NCBI GenBank assembly: GCA_010015805.1
Contig: ML978129.1
Coordinates: 682,001-746,000 of the forward strand
Length of the DNA: 64,000 bases
Direction of reading: 5' to 3'
DNA from: Rhizodiscina lignyota
Lineage: Eukaryota > Ascomycota > Dothideomycetes > Aulographales > Rhizodiscinaceae
Shown: positions 1 to 9,831 of the stretch, piece after piece
Position numbering within the stretch: the stretch's first letter is position 1
Layout of the letters: every line of letters begins with the position of its first letter
Notes under the pieces: generated by a model
Told to the model about the DNA's origin: nothing
Seen by the model: the letters and a program-made list of their open reading frames with translations, nothing else
Database searches by the model: none
Program-made: the position numbers and the translations under genes

Positions 1-388
1 TCTCCTCAAGAAAATGAAAGATGATAGTGGCGATGTTTTGAATTGGTGTCCGTCGATGATTTTGTAGCTGTATCATTTCATACCCAAGAGTTGGAATACG
101 AAAACTGGGCGACGTTTAGGAGTTGATTTTTGTAGTAGCTTCTAGAGTTTCGATAGTGCATCGGGCTCACATCTGTCTTTACAAGAGGTGGAGTTGGCGC
201 AACCTGATATCTTCTTCGAGGTATTATCGGATCACTACTGTACATATAATTGCAAACTGCAGCCTTTATGGCGCGGTCGTACATGCTCGGACAGCGTCGC
301 TGAAATGGACAAAGCGCATTTCTAGCGCTATCGTACAATCTATTTACAATACCGGTGTGAATCGGTTCACCAGGTCTGATGTCGAGTC
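1..388. other. left edge, no gene seen
   Basis: No convincing coding region. It lies just downstream of the mS35 stop codon on the minus strand and probably contains that gene's 3' UTR. Short open frames on both strands lack recognisable protein features. Confidence 0.5.
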
Positions 389-1900
389 TCATCGGAAACG
401 CATAGGTTTGGCTGACGTCCTCCCCACCATGACAGGCTCCCGTTCTCTTGTCGGTTCCGGCACTGGCGCTGCTAACGCACGGTTTACAATTTCTGCACCA
501 TCAATCATGCTCCCGCGCATAGCGCGCTCCTGCTCCAGAATACGAGTTTGGCTCACCTTCTCTATCAACTGTGCTCTTCGTTCTTCCGTCATGATCCACT
601 CTTTGGGAAACTCATGCCGGACCTTGGGCTTGTGGTGTCTGAAATCGAATGGGACGTCTTCGAATGTGTCCTTGGGGTCTCTCGCCTCTTCCAGTAGCTC
701 CTCTACTTTATCTGCGAGATAGCGCTTGTTCTGTGCTTGAGTAACAAAGGATTCGCAGCTTATTTTTGCAACACCAGTGGAAGGGTTGAAACGTGCACCA
801 AGAAGCTTGATCAGCTTATTTCGTTGAATGTCGGTCAGTTCGGGTAGGTCTGCAGGAGAGAATTCGAGGATGACTTTAGAGGCAGCTGGATGGGACTCGC
901 CCAAATAGGACGTATATCGAAACCTGAGTGGCTGGGCTTTGGTTGGTGGAGTGAAGGGTTTGGCTAGCTCTGTTGACGTTGCTCAGTTGAAATTGTCCCA
1001 ATAAGTAAAACTCCGGCACGGCAAGTACTCACTGCTCAAAAGAGGGAGTTCCCAGGCTGCAAATCTGGCATACTCCCTGTATTCTCTTTGCTGTTCTAAC
1101 TCGTCGTGGCCCAAGGACGAGACGTTCTCTTTCAGAAACCCTTCGTCGCCATCACCCTCTGATGCGTATTTCCAGAAGCTACCCTTCCTCCCTTCGCTCA
1201 ACAGAGCTGATATGTCCTCGTTAGCCTGGGTTCGGATTTGCTCCAAATCGTCGGCCTCATCTAGAACTTCGTCCTCGATAAGCGTTGCAAGCTCGTCATT
1301 ATCCGCTGTCGGCTCCTCGACCGCTACTTCAACCGCCGCATGTTGCTGGCCTTTGGATATTTGTGCATCGATAGCGGATGGTGGGTTCTCCTCGCTAGGT
1401 ATAGGTTGAGCAGATGCTGGACTAGATTCCCTGCCACTGCCCAACTCTAATTCTAGTGCTCTCCGCGAGCCTGATAGTTCTGGGAAGAGTTCGTCTGCTG
1501 ATTCACCCGGAGCAATTGCATCCAACTCTCCTTTGACTTCTGACACTGGCCCCTGCAGAGGACGGTCCTTGGTCTGGTCTGTCTCTAGCTTGGCCTGGGG
1601 CAGTATCTCGCCTCCTACACGTTGATTTTCTCCGGAGGTCGTACCAGGAGCAACTCCCGCTTCTTCTATCCCATCGGACTCGCGAAGCTCGTGCTTCTCT
1701 GAATGTGTCTGGACATTCTGAACGGGCTTTGCGGACGTCTGGTCTTTCGGAGGTTTCGATTCGTCGTTCAATTGTCGCGCTGTTATGGAGAATGGTCTCT
1801 GCCACTGCGGTCTTCGTATCCGGAGAACCCGAGGCTTGGGGCGTATTTGAAGAGAGCAATTGATCGCAATCGCATTGAACCTCTTCGCCGTGGATGCCAT
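389..1900 (-). CDS. mitochondrial small-subunit ribosomal protein mS35 (Rsm24-like)
   Basis: Predicted structural protein of the mitochondrial small ribosomal subunit. Two exons, 1033-1900 and 389-969, are separated by a 63-bp intron (970-1032; donor GTGAGT, acceptor AACAG); the join keeps phase and gives 482 residues. I chose the ATG at 1898-1900 because the frame upstream of it offers only a TTG. The N-terminus is rich in Arg, Ser and Ala without acids (MASTAKRFNAIAIN), as expected for a mitochondrial presequence. Residues ~60-270 are low-complexity, rich in Glu, Ser and Pro. The conserved core is C-terminal: a KPFTPPTKAQPLRFRYTSYL segment spans the intron, followed by the LEFSPADLPELTDIQRNKL block typical of the mS35/Rsm24 (MRP-S28) family. 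The long acidic insert before the core is unusual in length. It shares a short upstream region with ALG13. Confidence 0.88.
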
Positions 1901-2127
1901 TACCGCTATCAAAGCTGCTGGAAAGTTGCGCTAAAAAGTTCCACGATCGCATCGGCAGCGCGCAGACCGGGAGTTCGGAGAAACGAAGCGCCGAAACCAA
2001 CGTCACGCTCTGCTAGCATGACCTTCGACGCGTTTCTTGGCAGGGCAGGCCCCCAGAATCTCTAAATAGCTACTCTTCCCGTAGGTTTGAGCTTCCTCCC
2101 ATTTATCTCTCAAACAATGTCCTAAAA
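1901..2127. promoter_or_regulatory. short divergent promoter region, mS35 / ALG13
   Basis: Only 227 bp separate the two start codons, which face away from each other, so both core promoters and 5' UTRs must share this interval. I see no convincing TATA box. The call rests on gene arrangement alone. Confidence 0.5.
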
Positions 2128-2838
2128 ATGTCACATCACGACGCCGAAGAGAACAAGGTCTCCCCCAAAGTCTGTTTCGTTACCATTGGTGCTACAGCTG
2201 CTTTTGACACGCTCATACGCGCGTGCTTCAAGCCCGATTTCCTCAAAGAGCTTTCCAAGCAAGGTTACGAGTGCCTCCAAGTTCAATACGGCAGGGATGG
2301 CAAGATCTTGTTCGATCAGCTGGTGGCCCAAGTGCCCAACAAAGAGGAGCTAGGACTGCTCTTCGACGGATTCGACTTTGATGCTGATGGCCTAACGGAC
2401 TACTTCGTGCACGCGAGAGAGAGCGAAGGCGTGGTCATCAGCCACGCTGGTGAGACTAGAAAGAATATGCACTGCATTAACTCTTTGCTCTGATTTCATC
2501 ACAGGCTCTGGCACGATACTCGATGTCATGCGAATCAGCGCCGCGCTTGTTGTTGTCCCGAATCCGGAGCTACTTGACAACCACCAAGTTGAACTCGCGG
2601 CTGAGCTCGCGCGCCAGGGTTACGTAGTCCATGGGAACTTGGAGTCAGTGAAACCTTATGCTAAAGCAAGACTGGAACATTTGCTTACTACAGGTGAAGC
2701 AACCTCGTCAACGCAATTACTGATGCAGAGGCAGTGAAGCAGCGTCGCAAGCAATGGCCACCTGTCAACAGTGATGTAAGTCAGCGCGCAAATCCGCTTG
2801 CAGATGTCATGGAAGAGGAAATGGGTTACTTGGATTAG
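2128..2838 (+). CDS. ALG13: UDP-GlcNAc transferase catalytic subunit ALG13
   Basis: Catalytic subunit of the ER enzyme that adds the second GlcNAc to the dolichol-linked precursor of N-glycans; in fungi it is recruited to the cytosolic ER face by membrane-bound Alg14 (family knowledge). Three exons, 2128-2449, 2505-2643 and 2700-2838, with introns of 55 and 56 bp, give 199 residues, the usual size of fungal ALG13. The N-terminus shows the GT-B strand [16 protein letters not shown]. The C-terminal half carries the nucleotide-sugar site: [14 protein letters not shown], joined across intron 1, then [18 protein letters not shown]. The protein ends EEEMGYLD. Intron 2 has the less common donor GTCAGT and acceptor GAAG; this choice is supported by the continued frame reading [20 protein letters not shown]. 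Confidence 0.92.
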
Positions 2839-3578
2839 GTTCAGGTTCAGGCTCCACAGCATTTTGGATCATTAACCACCACGGAAGAAGGTGGCTTTTT
2901 TTAAGAGTTTGGAAACCTGCCCACTGAAAGCTTGCTTTTCAATTATCATAAATTCACTCTACGGCTACTTGGAACCCCACTGGCTATTCGAATTGCAATA
3001 GCACATGCTACAAAAGCTAGGATCACCTAAAGGCTTGCTTTCTCCCTGAATCCCACAACTTCCTTTGCCGTGAAACCCTTGAAAATCTCAGTTCGACTCG
3101 TCTGCATCAACGCTGGCCAGACAGTTTGCCATCATGTTGTTGCTTCCTTTGCCCTCTTCCTCGAGGCTTTACTGATAATCGACATGTCCGATCAGCGTAT
3201 CAGTTCGGCAGAGATTCCGATTGAGTGAACTACCTGCATATACGTATGGAATGGTGCAATTTCGACCTTTTTCCTGCTCCCAGCTTGACAGCGAAGTACG
3301 TACCTTATCTGAGAAGGGAGCACAGCGCTTTGCCAACGAAATACTTCATTTCTTAATGCCTGGAGATCACACGACACTGGAGACAGGCCAGACTAAACTG
3401 GAGTTTGACAAGTAACTGAACGGATTATGCACAAGATTTGTGCATGCAGAATCTCATGAATGATTTTCACAGAAACTCGACGCCGACCTAGGTACATTCC
3501 TGCTTCTTGCATTTTGCGGTGCAAATTCAATATCAGATCGCACGACCTCCCAGTCTCCCTCACACCAACGCCACCCGC
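2839..3578. other. intergenic, no gene seen
   Basis: Convergent interval between ALG13 and the MMSDH gene. It should hold two 3' UTRs and terminators. Open frames here are short, start with TTG or lack similarity to known proteins. Confidence 0.5.
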
Positions 3579-5416
3579 CTAGCTATGCGTCGGCATGTTT
3601 ACTCTCGCCTTCGTGTTCACCGCGTCCTCGCTCCTCCACAGACTGGTCACCGTCTTAGTTTGTGTGTAGAAAGCAATACCAGGCTTTCCATAGAACGTGT
3701 TTGCGCCGCCACCCGCAATGCTCTTCTTGTTGCCCGTGAAGCTGAACATGGGCAAGGGTACCGGGATCGGGACGTTGACACCAACCTGGCCGGCCTCGAT
3801 CTCATGCTGGAAGCGGCCGGCGGTTGCGCCGCTACGCGTGAAGATGGCGGTGCCGTTCCCGTACTCGTTGGCGTTGATGAGGTCGATCGCCTCGTCAATA
3901 GTGTCAACGTTCAGACACACAAGCACGGGGCCAAAGATCTCTTCAGTGTAGCAGCGCATGTGTGGTTTGACGTTGGCGATGATGGTGGGTCCGATCTTCC
4001 GGCGCATTAGCATTTTCCACTCTTCCAATTCCTGACTCGGGGATTCTAGGAGGGAAAAAGCTCACCCAGTTGCCATTAGGATATTTCTCTGGCTTCTTGC
4101 CCCGTCCATCCATAATGATTGTCGCGCCCTCTTGCTCTGCGCTGGCAATGATATCCTCAATCCTTTGCTTCGCCTGAGGGCTGATCACAGGGCCCAGATC
4201 CGCACCCTCCTCAAAACCACCGTTCATGCTGATCTCCTTCGCGCGCTCGCCAATCTCCGGCACCCAGTCCTTCGTCTCGCCCACCATGACAAGCGTGCTC
4301 AGCGCCATGCATCGCTGTCCTGCGGCACCAAATGCGGCACCCGCAATCGCGTTCAACGCGTGGTTCTTGTTGCAGTCCGGCAGCACTGCAGCGTGGTTCT
4401 TCGCGCCCAGGTTCGCCTGTACTCTCTTACCGTTCGCGGAACCTCTGGTGTAGATGTACTCTCCAGCACGGTTGCTGCCGACGAAGCTGATGGCCTTGAT
4501 GCGTGGCTCGTCGATGATGAAATCGACTGTCTTGGCGGCACCGTGAACGACGTTGACGACACCTGGTGGGAAACCGGCCTTAACGGCGAGCTCAGCGAGG
4601 ATCATGGCTGCACCGGGGTCGCGCTCAGAGGGCTTGATGACGAGTGTATTGCCGGTAATAGTAGCGATAGGAATGCACCAGAGCGGAATCATGGCAGGGA
4701 AGTCTAAGAAACGTCCACATTAGCATCTCGAATGTAGAAGTCATACGATGGGACCAGGAAAACCTACTAAATGGGCAAATAGCAGCCACAACGCCCAATG
4801 GCTCCTTATACGTCCTCGTTTCCATATCCTTCGAAACCTCCAAGACCTCGCCAGTCATTTGAGTCGTGATACCGCATGCCGTCTCCGCGACCTGCAGACC
4901 TCTGAGGACATCACCCCTCGCATCCGGGAACGTCTTGCCTTGCTCAATCGTGATGCTCGCAGCCAGCCTGTCCCAGTTCTCTCGGATCAATGCGACATAC
5001 TTGAACATTATCTGCTGCCTATGCAGCAAGCTCGTCTCTCTCCAGCTCTTAAAAGCCTTCTGCGCGCTGTCGACGGCTGCCACCAGCTCGGCATCTGTGC
5101 TCTGCGGCACCCGCGTAACGAGGTTGTTCGTGGCTGGGTCGTGCAGATCGATCCATTGTGAGGTCTGCGAAGGGACGAACTCGTTGTCGAGGAAATTGTG
5201 CGTCTCCCACGTCGAAGGAGCTTCGTGGGTTGTGTGGTGACCCTGCGGAGCTACGGAAGCCGAGGCAGCGGGGGCGAGGTGCTTTGTCGTTGCGTGAAGA
5301 CGCCGTACTGCGACCTGGCTGGATGGCATTCTCGAGGCAAGGCAGACGGCGGACCTGAGACGGGGAGGTCTAGAGAGCGCTGTGAAGCTTCGAATGGCGG
5401 CGCGACGAGCGGCCAT
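3579..5416 (-). CDS. methylmalonate-semialdehyde dehydrogenase, mitochondrial
   Basis: CoA-acylating aldehyde dehydrogenase of valine, thymine and inositol breakdown, converting methylmalonate semialdehyde to propionyl-CoA in the mitochondrial matrix. Exons 4768-5416, 4066-4703 and 3579-3995 with introns of 64 and 70 bp give 567 residues. The first ~45 residues are Arg/Ala/Ser-rich ([20 protein letters not shown]), a likely presequence. Family landmarks: [18 protein letters not shown] at ~158, [12 protein letters not shown] at ~214 (joined across intron 1), [11 protein letters not shown] at ~291, and [12 protein letters not shown] with the catalytic Cys near 348. At the position where most aldehyde dehydrogenases have a glutamate general base the protein reads [10 protein letters not shown], as is usual for this CoA-dependent class. 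Intron 2 ends at CGGAAG after a TGCTAATG branch site, giving NGNWIGPTI. Confidence 0.95.
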
Positions 5417-6165
5417 TGTATGAAGTTAAAGAGCGGAGATAGATGCAAGAGACGAAAACGAGGAAAGGACAGCTGCCAATCGATTCAGGCTATTCCTAGC
5501 AGGGGCACCTACAGCTATTTGAGATGCTCAGAGAGAGTCAGCGTGCAAAGAAATTTAATGGCGAGCTAACGATATGTCGCCGGCATAGCTTGAGGGGAAG
5601 CTCTTCGGCTAGCTCTGGGCCGCTGCGGAGAATGAGATCCATCGCACATCGCGCCGAATGGGCGGCGAGCCATGTCCGAATTTGGGAGCATTCTGAGTGC
5701 TGAGAAACTTTCGGTAGCCATGATGGGTCCAATTGACGGCAATAACCGCATAGCCGCGGAGCAAAGGAACTGCTGCAAGCTGTATCTTGGAGGTTGCTGT
5801 GTAAAGTACAGTCGGGGCCAGATTTATCGCCGAAGACGATCTTCACTGTGGTCTCAAAAGCGCTCTGTAATCAGCCAATTAGACGACAGTAGCGAGGAGA
5901 TGCGAGAGATGTGTGAAGTATCAGCTCTTTTCACATTGCTGCTAGGATACAACGTTCAATGTGGTCACATTAGAAAGACCTTTCGCAAATTGCTAATGCT
6001 CAAAAAAGGAAATCTGACTCCGTGGTCGCCTCAAATCAGCAAGGACGCTTTTGATCAGCTCCGCTGCAAACACCTTATCATCCCCAGATGCCTCTCGTTT
6101 TATGTCTGTGCGCCTAGTAGGCTCTTTCACTGTTCACCGTTTCCAACATAGCCCAAGGATTCCTC
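5417..6165. other. intergenic, no confident gene
   Basis: 749 bp holding the MMSDH 5' region and the calnexin 3' region (both genes are on the minus strand). A 159-codon ATG frame on the plus strand at 5672-6151 has no recognisable feature and is not called as a gene. Confidence 0.5.
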
Positions 6166-8131
6166 TTACGAAGCTTGGCTCCTGGTGGTCCTCTTGTTAA
6201 CCTCATCCTTTGCCTTGTCTGCCCCAGACGCGACAGCCTCAGCCGCCTTGTCCTTAGCATCCACCGCCGCAGCCTTAGCCTTGTCAGCGGCACCCTTGAC
6301 CTGCTCCTTCGAAGGCGCGGCACCACTGCCAAGAACGCCAGCGATGAGAGCGACCAGGAGGATAACAAGACCAGCAGCACCGCCAGCAATTTCGGGAACT
6401 TCCTTGACTGCAGTGACGGGGTCCTTCTGGGCAAGCGTGATAAAGAGATCAAACTTCTCCTTGACGTATTTGACGGGGTCATCCATGAACTTGAGGTCAG
6501 AATCCGAGGTCGGCTTGTCATCGAGCTTGGGCTTGGTGGCTTCCTCCTCAGCCTTCTCAACATCCTTCTTGATGTCAAAGGTCTCAGTCTTGAGCTTCTC
6601 AGCGTCCTCAACAGAGTGGCCAATATAGATATTGTCGAAGAGGATGTCCTTTTGCATGGTCCAGATCTCAAAACCAATCTATTGATGCTGTCAGTCGCTT
6701 GATGCAGAAATCAAAAGTGAGTTGAACTTACAGCACCCATAGGCTCAAAGTTGGACGGAGTCTTGTCCTCGAAGTACTTGGGGTTGGCAATCTTCCTTGG
6801 TGCCCACACACCCTTGTACGCCGGGTTCTCAATCAATGGTGGATTCCACTTGCCCTTGTAATCTGGGTTGCGCTTCATAGGCTTCTCCCACGGGCCACAG
6901 CCAGAGACGTCGTCGCACTTGGGGTTGGGAACCTGAGGAGCGATCCAGTCACCATCCTCCTCATCATCCCAGTCCTCAGGCTTCTCAGCCTCTGGATCAG
7001 GCACCATGGTGGGCTCATCCTCGAGCCAGTCCTCGGGCTTCTCAGCCTCGTCGTCGACAATTTCGAATGGAGCGTCCTCGTCCCAGTCTTCCGGCTTCTT
7101 AGCCTCAGGGTCTGGAATCTGGGACTCGTCGACCCAGTCATCGGGCTTCTTGTCATCAGCATCGTCAATCTCCTTCTCGGGATTGACGGAGGGAGAGAAG
7201 TCTTCGAGGAGAGAGCCAGTCTTCTTAGATTCGCCGTCAATCTTGATCTCGAAGGACTGGTCGGGACGGACGATGAGGGTGTAAAGGGAGGTCGTCTTGG
7301 TGATCTGAGCGAGAGGTGGGCTCTTCAAGTGCTTCTCCTCGTATTCGCCAGTCTTGGGGTTCTTGTGACGGAAGATGAAGTGGACCTAGGAATGTCAGAC
7401 GTGAAACCCAGCGCTTGCGCATTTGCATGAAGTACCTTGTTAGTGGAACCGCACTTATCGGGGCCAAACATGATGATATAAGGAGAAGCATTGGAGAATT
7501 CCTCGTTGGCGAGCTTCTTGTTGTCTTGGAGGAGCTTAAGATACGCTCCACCGCACTCCAGACCATCTGTGTGGCAACGTTAGCGACACAGATCAATTGG
7601 TGGCGCAAAGTGACTTACCCTGAAGCTTGACCTCGTATTGAACAACAAGAGTATCCTTCTTGTTAGAGATGGCCTTGGGGAACTTCGCAGAGATGGCATG
7701 ATGGGCGGCCTTGTCCTTCACAACAAGACCCTTGTCGCCCTCAATGCCCTTCAATACGGTGGGCTCCTCGACAGACCAAGTGCCAACGTATGCCCACTCC
7801 TCCTCCGAGGACTGGTCATTCTCCTTCTTCGCATGTGAAGGCTTCCACCGCGTCTCCCAGTCATCTGTGAACTGTTCGAGGAAAGGCGCTTTGAGGGTAG
7901 TGGGCTATGATGAGTGGTTGTGTTAGCTAGGGATACCTGTCCTGTTTGAGGCTTTAGAAGTGCGCAAGCAGAGTGGCTTACAGTGAAAGTGGGCCTCTCA
8001 ACAGCTGAAGAGGTTGCGGACTCTGCTGCTGAAGAGGCGGATGATGCAGCATCCTTAACATCCTCGACGACATCTGCAGCGCAGACGACGGTAGCTCCAA
8101 GCAAAGCGGAGGCAAGCGCTGCGATACGCAT
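6166..8131 (-). CDS. calnexin, ER lectin chaperone
   Basis: Membrane-bound chaperone that holds monoglucosylated glycoproteins during folding in the ER. Exons 7982-8131, 7619-7904, 7436-7566, 6732-7385 and 6166-6678, with introns of 77, 52, 50 and 53 bp, give 577 residues. It starts with a signal peptide ([20 protein letters not shown]), followed by an Ala/Ser-rich stretch. The lectin domain contains [17 protein letters not shown] and [10 protein letters not shown]. The P-domain has tandem KPEDW-type arm repeats ([38 protein letters not shown]), then the second repeat set [17 protein letters not shown] and [15 protein letters not shown]. One membrane segment ([15 protein letters not shown]) lies about 70 residues from the end, followed by an Ala/Lys-rich cytosolic tail. 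Five exons with conserved phase make this one of the most secure models here. Confidence 0.96.
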
Positions 8132-9831
8132 AGCGGTGGTATTATTTCAACGACCAATGCGTTGGGTAGATTTGAAAGACAATGACAACAGACGAAAGGA
8201 TTGGAGGATTGGAGGATTGGGGTGTTCTTTTGTAGCTGGAGGGTTTGGAAGAAGTAGCCACGTTCGCATAAAAAGTCAGGAAGGTACCGCCCGCGGGCTT
8301 TAGTTATAATGTCCAGACGGTGGTAGCCTGACTAAGACCGACTTGGCTTAGCCTTTCCAGTCACGTGCGTACTAACGCACAGGGAAGTCCTTAGAGACTC
8401 CGCTAAGATACATGTAAGAGAAGGGAAAGCTGACATAAACATTTAAGGTTTCTGACCATATGGACATTATAACTATTAACTAGAGCCCCACCCGCGCACA
8501 GGCTACAGAAGCCTCTCGCATAGCTCTCACCATAATTTCCGCGGCAGCTGCTTCAAAATGACACGTTTCGATTCTCCTTCGCTACAATCCATTCCGTCAC
8601 CACGCTACCCTCCTGCTCGATACAGCCAAGTCCCTTCTTGCTTGTTCCTCATCCCGCCGCAATTCACTTCCAAGGTTGCGGAGTCCGTCCAGCCTCCTCC
8701 GATGTCCAGGAGCCCAGACGACATGGGAGGCTCACTTCACATGTCGAAGCCCTTCAATCCCCCTCAACTTGGAGATAAACCGTGGTAGCTCCTCTCCTGT
8801 TGGGTCTTCTGATCTTTGCAATGAAAAAATGTCTTTCAACACCGTATCCAACTAAGCTACTTTACCAGTCTGTCTCATGTATGGCGTATTCCAAATTCTC
8901 AGGAAAGAGAGACCAAAAATTTCGGTATTTCATAACATATGCCGACGAAAATACCCCCCTTTGTTGTCTCTAGCACACCTACAATTCGTATACTTCAAGG
9001 TTTATTTCGTCGAGAAGCATAGCATACTCATGTTCCCTATCTCCGTCCCACTAAAAGCTCAAACTTGTCTGATAGTATTTCTGATGGTGGAAGTCCAAAG
9101 CAATATCTCGTCCAGAGCTGCGCGAGATCATCCCAACTTCTAAGCCGAGTACAGCCTGCGCTGCCCAGACCATGTAAGATACCTGTATAGTATTGGAAGA
9201 CGCCAGCAGCAGCACCAATTCATGATATTGAATCTTTGATTGACATATGTCGCTACTGATATTCCGCCGTCTGTTGGAGTTACTTGCATTGGGCGATCGA
9301 GGTCTGTCTTTCATTTACGCTATAAGAAATGGGTTAAGATGCGAGTCGACGGGAGTACTGCCGCAGCAAAAAGCATCTCAGAGGAGCACTTGCTTAAGCT
9401 GCTATGTAGTGTGGAGGAAGAGACGGGGTGTGCTGAAGCTGTTAAACAACACTGCCTGCGAGGTATGCGTTCATCTTTCTGGAACCATCCTTTACCGACA
9501 CGGAACTTACCCTCGAGGCTTTGCATGGAAGCTTGTGTTACTAGGTAGCCGCCGGCAGATTTCACGTTTACCCTCACCTCATGACGTGAACATAACACGA
9601 AGTTACCGCTAGGGCGCTGTTCGCAACACGATTTCAAACACCTCGGGGCCCGAGCTCCGCGAATACATAATCTCGCGAACTTTTGCAAGCTTTCAAACCT
9701 TTCTTCCTTCTCCATGCTCCTGGCACATTCAGACACAGACACAAGCACCCACAGAGTACCCCCTTTCCAAGACACCACTCTCACAGCCAACTCCAGCTAG
9801 CCGAGCATTTACGACCTCGCCTCCATCCACC
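8132..9831. other. 1.7 kb intergenic, divergent promoters
   Basis: Lies between calnexin (-) and the large unknown gene (+). It should hold both promoters. A 76-codon ATG frame at 8558-8788 is Pro/Ser-rich with no recognised feature. A GGATTGGA direct repeat (about three copies) lies near 8198-8222. No gene is called. Confidence 0.5.
8362..8367. promoter_or_regulatory. CACGTG palindrome upstream of calnexin
   Basis: A CACGTG core lies about 230 bp upstream of the calnexin start codon. ACGTG cores are bound by bZIP (Hac1-like) and bHLH factors, and calnexin is a usual target of the unfolded-protein response. A six-base match is common by chance, so this is only a candidate site. Confidence 0.25.

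Noticed and set aside
5672-6151. 159-codon ATG frame on the plus strand between MMSDH and calnexin
   Set aside because: No recognisable domain, odd composition, and it sits where the 3' UTR of calnexin and promoter of MMSDH are expected.
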